From the NCBI GenBank assembly GCA_002410325.1, contig DHRK01000048.1:1-12922 (forward strand): 12,922 nucleotides of DNA. Direction: 5' to 3'. The position numbers and the translations under genes are program-made. This DNA comes from Syntrophomonas sp. UBA5314. Lineage in GTDB: Bacteria; Bacillota; Syntrophomonadia; Syntrophomonadales; Syntrophomonadaceae. The notes beneath the pieces were generated by a model. That model saw only the letters and a program-made list of their open reading frames with translations, was not told the DNA's origin and made no database searches. Below, piece by piece: positions 5,734-12,920 of the stretch (position 1 is its first letter; each line of letters begins with the position of its first letter).

Positions 5734-7230
5734 TTATTCGATAATCTCGACGATATCTTCGCCAAATAATTCTTTCGCTTTTCGGACGATGATATCATTA
5801 TGCTGTTCTTCGTCTAAGAAAATCAACTCCAGCTTTACTTCCCTTTTGAGAATCTGCTTTAGTACGTTCTCTACGATATCACGGTTTCCTTTTTCCTCCA
5901 AGCGTTCTTTATGAAATTTGTAGCCTTTGCGAAAACCTACATATAATATATCTTCCCGCAGGCCGAGCAGTTTACCCTGGGACAGCAGGGCATGGGTCGG
6001 AATCTTTTGTTCCTTGACCCCGGCCAGCAGGTAGGTCCAGAGTTGGTCTTTCCCCTGCTCTCTTTCTTTTTTATCCGGTCCCGGGCGGGGTGACCGGGAT
6101 GTCTGAACCGGTTTTTCTTCCGCCGGTTTGGCCTTTTGGAAATGAAACAGGTTGGCCATTTGTAAGAAAGCGATCTCCAAAAGGATTTTGTTGCCTTCAC
6201 TGAACCGCAGGCGGTCGGCAGCCTCCATCATGATGCGCAGGGCCTCAATCAACTGGCTGGTTTTAACCTGCTTTTTCTGTTCCTCCAGGTAAACCAGGGC
6301 CTCCTGGCTGGCTATCTGCAGGCCGGCCTGTTTGCCCAACTGGGAAAAAAGGAGCAGATCGCGCAAATAATAGCCGGCTTCCCGGGCTATTTGCCCGGCC
6401 TCTTTTCCCTGCATCAAGGCCTGGTTTAGCTTTTCCACCAGGACGCCGGCATCACCCTTCAGGGCGGCGTCCACCAATTCCGCTAGAAATAAGTCGTCGA
6501 CTAGCCCCAGCGTGTCAATTACATCTTGTTTGCTTATCCGGCCGCCCCGGTAGGCCTGGACCTGGTCCAGTATACTCAAGGCGTCTCGCAGCCCTCCGTT
6601 GGCCCGCCGGGCGATCAGACCCCCGGCTGCTTCCTCCAGCTCAATACCCTGGCTGCCGGCAACCTGCTGCAGGCGCTCGGCTATTTCTTCGGTGGTTAAA
6701 CGCCTGAAGTTAAAAGACTGGCAGCGTGATCGAATGGTGGCTGGAATCTTCTGCAATTCGGTAGTGGCAAGTATGAAGACCACTGCTGGCGGGGGTTCTT
6801 CAATAGTTTTGAGCAGGGCGTTAAATGCTTCGGTGGTGAGCATATGAACCTCGTCGATGATGTACACTTTGGTCTTGCCCTGAGCTGGAGCAATGCGGAC
6901 TTTTTCCCGCAGATCTCTTATTTCATCGATCCCCCGGTTGGAGGCGGCGTCAATTTCGATCACATCCATGAAGCTACCCTGGTTTATATCGCGGCAGGAA
7001 GAGCACTGGTTGCAGGGTTCACCGGCCGCCGGCTGTTCACAATTCAGCGCTTTGGCAATAATTTTGGCCATGCTGGTTTTGCCGGTTCCCCGGGGTCCGG
7101 AAAAAAGGTAGGCATGGGCAATTTTATTGTCAGTCACTGCGTTTTGGAGCGCTTTGACGATACTCTCCTGTCCTACTACTTCTTCAAAGGTTCGCGGACG
7201 CCAGGCCCGGTATAGCGCGAGGTAAGCCAT
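5734..7230 (-). CDS. dnaX: DNA polymerase III subunits gamma and tau
   Basis: A protein of 498 residues, the AAA+ clamp-loader subunit of the replicative polymerase. The N terminus is canonical (YRAWRPRTFEEVVGQ), with Walker A GPRGTGKTS at 45-53, a zinc-binding set (Cys64, 73, 76, 79), Walker B IIDEVH at 124-129 and sensor-1 region FILATTELQKIPATI. After domain III a charged linker (near 375-395) leads to a C-terminal domain that matches the DnaX tau-side region. It is somewhat short for a tau, but many Clostridia have tau of 500-560 residues. The ATG at 7230 has AAGGGGGG about 9 nt upstream. A run of six A (T AAA AAA G) occurs in the linker near 6070, but it is not a good frameshift heptamer, so I see no support for a separate short gamma product. 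Confidence 0.95.
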   Translation of the reverse strand: MAYLALYRAWRPRTFEEVVGQESIVKALQNAVTDNKIAHAYLFSGPRGTGKTSMAKIIAKALNCEQPAAGEPCNQCSSCRDINQGSFMDVIEIDAASNRGIDEIRDLREKVRIAPAQGKTKVYIIDEVHMLTTEAFNALLKTIEEPPPAVVFILATTELQKIPATIRSRCQSFNFRRLTTEEIAERLQQVAGSQGIELEEAAGGLIARRANGGLRDALSILDQVQAYRGGRISKQDVIDTLGLVDDLFLAELVDAALKGDAGVLVEKLNQALMQGKEAGQIAREAGYYLRDLLLFSQLGKQAGLQIASQEALVYLEEQKKQVKTSQLIEALRIMMEAADRLRFSEGNKILLEIAFLQMANLFHFQKAKPAEEKPVQTSRSPRPGPDKKEREQGKDQLWTYLLAGVKEQKIPTHALLSQGKLLGLREDILYVGFRKGYKFHKERLEEKGNRDIVENVLKQILKREVKLELIFLDEEQHNDIIVRKAKELFGEDIVEIIE

Positions 7231-7328
7231 TTATCATAACCCCCCTTGACTGGCTGTTGAATCGATAGGCTGTCAGCCTGGTTTAGTATTCGGCAAATAG
7301 TGCCGATATTTCCTGCAATAATTAAGAT

Positions 7329-7372
7329 AAAAGGACGGCCCTCCCCTTTTTCCAGAAGGTCACGTCCCTTTT
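7329..7372 (-). terminator. Possible terminator of the SRP RNA transcript
   Basis: On the minus strand AAAGGGACG pairs with CGTCCTTT with one bulged G, around a long loop that contains a small CCTT/AAGG helix; TTTTATCTT follows. It lies between the 3' end of the SRP RNA and dnaX and may end the RNA or let part of the transcription continue into dnaX. Confidence 0.4.
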
Positions 7373-7406
7373 TCAGTACCTAGTACTCTGTTAATAATAA
7401 ATAATT

Positions 7407-7674
7407 GCCGTGCACCTGGCTTCGAGAATACCTTCCGGGCGTTACTTAAACAGTTAGCTCCATCCAGGCTGCCCCGCGGCACACGGGATTGATTCCTTAG
7501 TGCTGCTTCCTTCCGGACCTGACACGGTTCAGAATGTCCCATTGCGCGGGACCCGAATTTCAACGCCACTTATTCAAGCCAGACCCCACAAGATAGACCC
7601 TCAGCTCAGGAATTCGACCCTGCTGTAGCGGGTTGCAGGTTACAGGGCACCGCTAATTCCCCATCTAGCACGGC
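7407..7674 (-). ncRNA. ffs: Signal recognition particle RNA (long Bacillus type, scRNA/6S)
   Basis: The minus strand contains the invariant SRP helix-8 core, GTCAGGTCCGGAAGGAAGCA (near 7502-7522), and the flanking sequence of the long Bacillota SRP RNA, including the Alu-side start GTGCTAG...GGGAATTAGCGGTGCCCTGTA. The ends were placed where GCCGTGC at the 5' end pairs with GCACGGC at the 3' end, giving 268 nt, close to the 271 nt of B. subtilis scRNA. It is the RNA scaffold for Ffh and carries the Alu domain missing from E. coli 4.5S RNA. Its position immediately upstream of dnaX is conserved in Bacillus. A TATAAG -10-like hexamer lies at 7679-7684, but I find no convincing -35. Confidence 0.95.
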
Positions 7675-7889
7675 AAAACTTATATCTGGTTGCATTAGTC
7701 AGTATATTGTACAATCTTTTTTCTTCCTTGGCAAGCGCCCGGAAATGACTTTCATCCCTAATACTACCAGGGTTTAATCCTTTTTGCTGCTGGGAATTTT
7801 TTGCTTTTTACGCAGTGGATATAAACTGCTGAGATCAGCTTGTCGAAGCAGCCTGGCCTATGTCAAAATAGGAGCAGGAATATCAAGAT

Positions 7890-7905
7890 GGAGGTTTGCA
7901 TAGTG
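7890..7905 (+). promoter_or_regulatory. Ribosome site and GTG start that fix the kinase N terminus
   Basis: GGAGG at 7890-7894 is followed after 8 nt by GTG at 7903-7905. Upstream in-frame starts (TTG 7840, ATG 7888) have weaker sites: the ATG has only AGGA 8 nt away, and its own codon overlaps the GGAGG. Starting at 7903 puts the first zinc-ribbon cysteine at residue 7, a normal arrangement. Confidence 0.6.
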
Positions 7906-9522
7906 CAGATCAGCAGGCTTTGCCCGAGCTGTTTCAGTGAAAAGACCTCAGACGAAACCTGCCCCTATTGCGGATGGAGGAATGGCACCCAGCCCAATTC
8001 TCCATTTTATCTGCCTGTTCAGACCATTCTTCGGGGTAAATACCTCCTGGGCAGGGTGCTGGGACAGGGCGGTTTTGGAGTTACCTATCTGGGCTGGGAT
8101 CTGGATTTAGGAATTAAACTGGCCATCAAAGAATACCTGCCCCGCGAATTTGCCGGACGCAGTACCGGAGATATGACTATTACGCCTTATTCCGGCGAAG
8201 CCCGCAACTACTTTGCCAAGGGGCTGGAAAAGTTCCTTGACGAGGCCAAAACCCTGGCCCGCTTGGAAGGCCACCCCAATATCGTGTCAGTACGTGATTT
8301 TTTTAGAGAAAACGGCACCGCCTACCTGGTGATGAACTACCTGGAAGGCATGACCCTTAAAGACTATCTCAACCGAAGAGGCACCGCCCTCGATTTCGCC
8401 AGCGCCTTCCAAATCCTATCTCCGGTTATGGAAGGCCTCAAGCAAGTTCATGCTTACGGCATTCTACACCGTGACATCAGCCCCGATAACATCTTCATCA
8501 CCGATACCGGCATCGTCAAAATACTGGATTTTGGAGCCGCCCGCCAGGCATTGGGCGAGCAGAGTAAAAGCCTTTCGGTTATTTTAAAACCGGGCTACGC
8601 TCCTGAGGAACAATACCGCAGCAAGGGGCGTCAAGGCCCCTGGACCGATGTTTATGCGGTGGCCGCCACTATGTATCTGATGCTGTGCGGTAAAACTCCT
8701 CCGGAGCCACTGGATCGAATGAGTGGAGAACCTATATATACGCCCTCCCAGCTGGGCGTGTTTATTTCCCCCGCCGGTGAGGCCGCCTTAATGAAGGGGC
8801 TGGCTGTAAAGGCCGAGCACCGCTTTCAGACCATAGCCGAATTTCAACAGGCTTTGTACGCCGGGTTGACTCAAAGTGCTGCACCGGTATCTTACCCGGC
8901 ACCGCAACCGGTGCAGGTTGAGCCCCAACCATCAAAACCATTGCTTTCGATTTCCCAGGTTTTTTCTGCCCCTCAGCCAAAAATTCAATCGGCCGCACCG
9001 GTTGAAAGGCAACATTTGCCGCCCACTCCTCAAGCAGGCGTTGTCCTCGGTAACAGAAATATAATTCTATTCGCTGCGGCCGGAATTATTTGTGTTTTCC
9101 TTATTATAATCGGCGTATACTATTATCAGTCTGAAGAACCGTCCAACCCCAATCAGGCCAGTGTTGCCACTAATTCTATTTCTTCTAACACTTCCAACCA
9201 GTTCCCAGCCTCTGGTCCGGAAAAAGTTATTAAAGACTTTTACGACAGTGTCGCGAAGAAAGATTCCCAGGCTCTTAATCCACTTCTAAGCGGAGAGGCT
9301 GTGGGGCAATGGACGGATTTCCAGTTCACCTCATCAGATTACAGCCTGTCGTACCGTATAACTGATATACAGAGTGTTACTTCCAACCAGGTAAGGATCA
9401 CGGCTGAGGTGCAATTGACCTTTGATGACCAGACCAAACATCATTTCCGAGACGTCTGGTTGGTTGAAAATAAGAATGGTCGTTGGACGATCGTGTCACT
9501 ATTAGGTGAAACCGAACTGTAA
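7903..9522 (+). CDS. Membrane Ser/Thr protein kinase with N-terminal zinc ribbon
   Basis: A protein of 539 residues from the GTG at 7903 (560 if the TTG at 7840 is used). Order: a zinc ribbon (Cys7, 10, 20, 23); a kinase domain (about 47-325) with glycine loop GQGGFG (54-59), Lys76, helix-C Glu114, catalytic loop HRDISPDN (189-196), DFG (209-211) and APE (233-235); a Pro/Gln linker; one membrane helix (about 387-409); and a C-terminal extracytoplasmic domain (about 430-539) resembling NTF2-like or DUF4878-like folds. All key catalytic residues are present except the HRDxK lysine, which is Ser193. It probably phosphorylates Ser/Thr on proteins in the cytoplasm while the outer domain senses the envelope. 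It opens the plus-strand cassette, divergent from the SRP RNA, and is followed by PP2C, protease-FHA and PP2C genes. Likely substrates are neighbours, but this is not shown. Confidence 0.93.
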   Translation: MQISRLCPSCFSEKTSDETCPYCGWRNGTQPNSPFYLPVQTILRGKYLLGRVLGQGGFGVTYLGWDLDLGIKLAIKEYLPREFAGRSTGDMTITPYSGEARNYFAKGLEKFLDEAKTLARLEGHPNIVSVRDFFRENGTAYLVMNYLEGMTLKDYLNRRGTALDFASAFQILSPVMEGLKQVHAYGILHRDISPDNIFITDTGIVKILDFGAARQALGEQSKSLSVILKPGYAPEEQYRSKGRQGPWTDVYAVAATMYLMLCGKTPPEPLDRMSGEPIYTPSQLGVFISPAGEAALMKGLAVKAEHRFQTIAEFQQALYAGLTQSAAPVSYPAPQPVQVEPQPSKPLLSISQVFSAPQPKIQSAAPVERQHLPPTPQAGVVLGNRNIILFAAAGIICVFLIIIGVYYYQSEEPSNPNQASVATNSISSNTSNQFPASGPEKVIKDFYDSVAKKDSQALNPLLSGEAVGQWTDFQFTSSDYSLSYRITDIQSVTSNQVRITAEVQLTFDDQTKHHFRDVWLVENKNGRWTIVSLLGETEL

Positions 9523-9819
9523 TTCATTCCAATCAAGATCCAATTTCTTATTTATCCTCTCTCTAGCCTTTTAGTCACAGGTCAGCTCTTCATTTATAAA
9601 ATAAAAGTAGGCTTTATATCCCAGGATTGCGCCCGGGGTTCAGTTTATTACAACCTCGGATACACTGTCGCCAAATTGATATTAAAGAAGGAATTTGATG
9701 AAAACGAGGCGAATTTAACCAGCACTTGATATATTGACGGTATATCTTCAAGTACCCTTAAATTTTAAGCTCTTTTCAAGAGGAGCCTGAAAACCTCGTA
9801 GCTGCAGGAGGGAGGTGCA
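9523..9819 (+). other. Intergenic stretch between kinase and phosphatase genes
   Basis: About 300 bp, AT-rich at both ends, with no convincing coding region in either strand. There is no clear terminator after the kinase, so read-through into the phosphatase is possible. The only recognisable elements are the operator-like repeat and promoter-like boxes at 9728-9763 and the GAGG/CCTC mini-hairpin near 9780. Confidence 0.6.
9728..9763 (+). promoter_or_regulatory. Putative promoter with inverted repeat centred on the -35 box
   Basis: A -35-like TTGACG (9734-9739) and a -10-like TTAAAT (9758-9763) are 18 bp apart. The -35 is flanked by a perfect inverted repeat GATATA (9728-9733) and TATATC (9741-9746), so a regulator bound there would cover the -35. 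If real, it drives the phosphatase, protease-FHA and second phosphatase genes separately from the kinase. Confidence 0.4.
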
Positions 9820-9936
9820 ATGTCATTTCGCCAGGGCGGTCCCAAGACATCGGTCCTGGCGCATCCCGATAGGTTGGCACTGACTATTCGTAGGAATCCG
9901 TCTTCTGGGAGTGATCTTCATTTTCGGTCTATTTAA
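9820..9936 (+). CDS. 38-codon leader ORF overlapping the first PP2C gene
   Basis: An ATG at 9820 with a near-perfect ribosome site (GGAGGGAGG, 9808-9816, 3-8 nt upstream) opens a 38-residue frame, MSFRQGGPKTSV...LHFRSI, ending in TAA at 9934-9936. No similarity to a known family is recognised; the sequence is hydrophilic and basic. It runs past the start of the PP2C gene by 17-26 bp in another frame, so it may act as a translation-coupling leader. A hairpin (9829-9861) lies inside it. It could also be a chance frame, or the original beginning of a longer protein that lost its frame. Confidence 0.35.
   Translation: MSFRQGGPKTSVLAHPDRLALTIRRNPSSGSDLHFRSI
9829..9861 (+). promoter_or_regulatory. 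Leader hairpin inside the mini-ORF
   Basis: CGCCAGG (9829-9835) and CCTGGCG (9855-9861) are perfectly complementary and can be extended inward by a G-U and a C-G pair, leaving a loop of 15 nt. It begins 7 nt after the ATG of the mini-ORF and could affect its translation or that of the downstream phosphatase. Confidence 0.5.
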
Positions 9937-10768
9937 AAAAAATAATCCCCCATCTGCTGAAAAGTCGTCTCAAACAGTCTATGCCCAGGTAAATGGCAGG
10001 CTGAATATTATTCCGGGAAGCGCGCAAAACATAGGCTCCCGCGAGGAGCAGCAGGATGCTTTTCTTTTTTCCGATATGGAAAATCGAGAGCTCGTTGCTC
10101 GCGTCGGTATTGTAGCCGTTTTGGCGGATGGAATGGGCGGCCTCATGATGGGCCGCGAAAGCAGCGACCTGGCCGTTCGCACCTTTTTAGTGGAATACTG
10201 TAGTAAAACTACCGAAGAAACCATTAACGACGAATTGTTACGAGCCGCCCAGGTTGCCAATGCAGCCGTTTTCGATATGGCTAGCCGCGCCAACCTAGCC
10301 TGGAATACTGGCACTACTCTAGTAGCTGCGGTAGTTGATCTTGACGAACTCTTTTGGATTTCCATCGGCGACAGCCGGATTTACCTGTTCCGCGAAGGAA
10401 CTTTAAAGCAGCTCAACTGCGATCACAACTATGGCAATGAACTGCAGTCCCAGGTGGAGCAGGGCGCTATCAGTCAGGAAGAAGCCGACAACCATCCCGA
10501 GAGGCACGCATTGACTTCCTACATAGGTATGGACTATTTGAGGGAAGTAGACTATAGCGAGCAGGCCCTGCCTCTAAAGGCCGGGGATCGAATCTTACTA
10601 TGCAGTGACGGCTTGCATGGTGTCCTCAGTGAGGAAGAAATGCTAAAAGCCCTTTCTTTACCCGCACCGGAGGCTGCGGAACTTCTTTTGAACTTGACAT
10701 TGTTAAAAAACCACCCCTATCAAGACAATGTCACTATAGCCATTCTTGCTTGTGAACTGGCTTCTTAA
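9911..10768 (+). CDS. PP2C-family protein Ser/Thr phosphatase (first copy)
   Basis: A protein of 282-285 residues with the PP2C/PPM motif series: EEQQDAF with Asp49, LADGMGG with Asp73, SIGDSRIYLFR, LLCSDGLHG with Asp233 and DNVTIAIL with Asp272. The Asp set binds two metal ions that activate water for removing phosphate from Ser/Thr. No membrane segment; cytoplasmic. The GTG at 9911 gives 285 residues but has no proper ribosome site. GGGAG (9907-9911), part of a GGGAGTGATC stretch complementary to 16S rRNA, lies 8 nt before an ATT at 9920, and translation from there would give FGLFKK after the initiator Met (282 residues). It likely reverses phosphorylation by the neighbouring kinase. 23 bp separate its stop from the protease-FHA start. 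Confidence 0.93.
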   Translation: MIFIFGLFKKNNPPSAEKSSQTVYAQVNGRLNIIPGSAQNIGSREEQQDAFLFSDMENRELVARVGIVAVLADGMGGLMMGRESSDLAVRTFLVEYCSKTTEETINDELLRAAQVANAAVFDMASRANLAWNTGTTLVAAVVDLDELFWISIGDSRIYLFREGTLKQLNCDHNYGNELQSQVEQGAISQEEADNHPERHALTSYIGMDYLREVDYSEQALPLKAGDRILLCSDGLHGVLSEEEMLKALSLPAPEAAELLLNLTLLKNHPYQDNVTIAILACELAS

Positions 10769-10791
10769 ATTCAAAAAAAGGAGAATCTAAT

Positions 10792-12186
10792 ATGAGAAAA
10801 AGAACCCTATTGACCAATATTATGCTCTTGCTTTTTTTCCTGGTTCAGTTCTCGTGCCCGGCTCCCGCTACGGCTGATGAAGCCGGAGGCAACATTCAAA
10901 ATTATACCAAGAGCATTGTTCGCATTGTCACCTTTGATGACCGGGGCAACCCCATAGCATTGGGAACCGGTTTCGCGATTGGCGCCAGTGAACCGATCAA
11001 ATTTGTGGTCACCAACTACCATGTTGTTGCACCCAACCTCTATGGGGTCTGCATTTTCCGCTCCGCTGACGACCTGCTGCCCGCAGATGTATTCCAGGTT
11101 CTGCCGAACTCCGATGTGGCCATCCTGCAGCTGCGCCAGCCCCTTTATCAGATACCGCCACTGGCTATAGGCGATCAGAATATGGTTCAGGCCGGACAGG
11201 ACATCTATACTCTCGGTTTCCCGGGCGGAGACGTTGCTGACTGGCTGACTTCCTACGCCAAGGACGTTACCATAACCAAGGGTGTTATAAGCAAAAAATC
11301 CACCTGGAACGGAACCAACGTGTACCAGATCGACGCTCCGATTAACCCCGGTAACTCGGGTGGTCCTTTGATTGATAAAAACGGAAACGTTATCGGCATC
11401 AATACCTTTAAAATGAGAAATAAAGACAACATCAACGGCTCGGTGTTTATCGATTATATGACCGACGTCATGGACAGCCGCGGAATTCCTCTGAAAAAAG
11501 CTGATGCCGGCAGTGGCCAGTCTCAGCAGCTGGGCACGGGACAGGGTTCGACCGGTACAGCCGCCGGTGGGGCGGGTGGTCCCACGGATTCTGCCGGCGG
11601 CGGCAGCGCTCCTGGAACCAGTGCCACCACAGCCGTCCCCACTTCCAGCAAAGCTGCTTCCAATAATATGCCTTTATACCTGGGCATCGGTGGAGTCGCC
11701 GCACTGGCTATCATCGTAGCGGTTGTGGTAATGGCCAGCAAGAAGAAGGCCGCCCCGGTAGCTGCAGGTCCGGCCGTAGCCCCGGTTCCTCCGGTTCAAA
11801 ACTTTACTCCGCCGACTGCGGCAGCCGCTCCGGTTACCACTCCGATGCCGAAGACCCAGGCCAAATCTAAAGCGTCCCTTAAAGGAGTCTCCGGTCAGTT
11901 CGCCGGACAGGAAGTCGATTTCAGCACGGGTTCGGTTACCATCGGTCGCGATCCGCGCCTTTGCCAGGTGGTTTTCCCGCAGTCCGAAACCGATGTCAGC
12001 CGCAAGCATTGTACGCTTCGTTACGATGAAGCAAGCAATACCTTTACCCTGGAAGACTTCTCTTCCAACGGAACCTTCCTGTCCTCCAACCAGAAGTTGG
12101 AGCAGGGTAAACCGGTAACCTTGAAACCCGGTGATCGTTTCTACGTGTCCGATCCCAAACATGTCTTTGAGGTTAAGGTAGGTTAA
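10792..12186 (+). CDS. Exported trypsin-like serine protease fused through a membrane helix to a cytoplasmic FHA domain
   Basis: A protein of 464 residues. Order: a signal peptide (RKR then hydrophobic residues 6-20, possible cleavage after ATA at 28); a trypsin-like/HtrA-like protease domain (about 35-235) with His77 (TNYHVV), Asp108 (NSDVAIL) and Ser189 (NPGNSGGPL); a Gly/Ser/Thr-rich linker (about 240-290); a membrane helix (about 296-318) followed by KKK; a Pro/Ala-rich linker; and an FHA domain (about 363-464) with IGRD (384-387), SRKH (403-406) and SSNGTF (424-429). The triad is complete. No PDZ domain is seen, unlike DegP/HtrA. The positive-inside rule puts the protease outside and the FHA domain in the cytoplasm, where it should bind phosphothreonine made by the kinase. 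Ribosome site AAAGGAG is 8 nt before the ATG. Confidence 0.95.
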   Translation: MRKRTLLTNIMLLLFFLVQFSCPAPATADEAGGNIQNYTKSIVRIVTFDDRGNPIALGTGFAIGASEPIKFVVTNYHVVAPNLYGVCIFRSADDLLPADVFQVLPNSDVAILQLRQPLYQIPPLAIGDQNMVQAGQDIYTLGFPGGDVADWLTSYAKDVTITKGVISKKSTWNGTNVYQIDAPINPGNSGGPLIDKNGNVIGINTFKMRNKDNINGSVFIDYMTDVMDSRGIPLKKADAGSGQSQQLGTGQGSTGTAAGGAGGPTDSAGGGSAPGTSATTAVPTSSKAASNNMPLYLGIGGVAALAIIVAVVVMASKKKAAPVAAGPAVAPVPPVQNFTPPTAAAAPVTTPMPKTQAKSKASLKGVSGQFAGQEVDFSTGSVTIGRDPRLCQVVFPQSETDVSRKHCTLRYDEASNTFTLEDFSSNGTFLSSNQKLEQGKPVTLKPGDRFYVSDPKHVFEVKVG

Positions 12187-12191
12187 TTGCT

Positions 12192-12920
12192 ATGAAATTT
12201 GATGCAGCCGGCATTTCCAAGGTTGGCGGTAAAAAAGTGAATGAAGACAGTTACGCCATTTTCAGCCAGCCTCCCTGGGGTTGCTTTGCGGTGGCTGATG
12301 GCCTGGGAGGACACGGGGCAGGAGATGTAGCCTCCCAGGCTGCTATTCACGCCATCGAATCGCTCTTTAAAAGTCGTCCCGGAATGAGCGACGAACTTTT
12401 AAGTTCATACATTAATGGGGCCCAGGGTGAAGTTGTTCGCTTGCAGAAAAGCAATCCCAAGTATAGGGCCATGCGGACAACGGTAATACTTTTGGTTAGC
12501 GACGGGCAGCAGGCGCGTTGGGCCCATGTGGGAGACTCCCGCCTCTATTTTTTTAGAAACGGGATTCTGTCAGATTACACCTTGGATCAGAGTGTTCCGC
12601 AAGCCCTGGTGCGCGCGGGAGAGATAAGCTATGAACAGATCCGCTTTCACGAAGACCGCAACCGCCTGTTACAGGCGCTGGGCAGTGAAAACCCGCCCCG
12701 CGTCGAACTGGCCGCAAAAACGGTGGCGGTAAGCAGGGGTGATGCCTTTTTATTGTGCAGCGACGGGTTCTGGGAATGGGTGCTGGAGGACGAGATGCAG
12801 CAAGATCTGCACAAAGCAGGTTCCTCCAGCAAATGGTTGGAACGTATGCACCAACGTCTGCTTAAAGCAGCCAAGCCAGGAAACGATAATTATTCAGCTG
12901 TGGCGGTCATGATATCTTGA
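12192..12920 (+). CDS. PP2C-family protein Ser/Thr phosphatase (second copy)
   Basis: A protein of 242 residues, complete (TGA at 12918-12920, two bases before the window ends). PP2C motifs: VNEDSYAIF (Asp19), VADGLGGHGAG (Asp36), AHVGDSRLYFFR, LLCSDGFWEW (Asp191) and GNDNYSAVAVMI (Asp232). All metal-binding Asp residues are present. It is shorter than the first copy, lacks the N-terminal extension and is clearly divergent from it, so the two are not a recent duplication. The ATG is 5 bp after the protease-FHA stop; the ribosome site is weak (AGG), consistent with translational coupling. It is expected to act in the cytoplasm on phosphoproteins of the same cassette. Confidence 0.94.
   Translation: MKFDAAGISKVGGKKVNEDSYAIFSQPPWGCFAVADGLGGHGAGDVASQAAIHAIESLFKSRPGMSDELLSSYINGAQGEVVRLQKSNPKYRAMRTTVILLVSDGQQARWAHVGDSRLYFFRNGILSDYTLDQSVPQALVRAGEISYEQIRFHEDRNRLLQALGSENPPRVELAAKTVAVSRGDAFLLCSDGFWEWVLEDEMQQDLHKAGSSSKWLERMHQRLLKAAKPGNDNYSAVAVMIS

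Noticed and set aside
6040..6090. Possible programmed -1 frameshift in dnaX that would yield a gamma product
   Set aside because: The A-run reads GAT AAA AAA GAA and lacks a proper X-XXY-YYZ heptamer such as A-AAA-AAG in frame; I see no clear stimulatory stem after it.
6844..7215. Long plus-strand open frame opposite the dnaX 5' half
   Set aside because: It lies wholly antisense to a gene with unmistakable AAA+ motifs, has no ribosome site and no recognisable domain.
7360..7569. Open frame inside the SRP RNA region
   Set aside because: The sequence is the conserved SRP RNA including its invariant GGAAGGAAGCA core; coding is not supported.
7800..7830. TATAAA at 7820-7825 as a -10 for the kinase gene
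   Set aside because: No acceptable -35 at 16-18 bp; the region is T-rich and the match may be chance, so no promoter is claimed.
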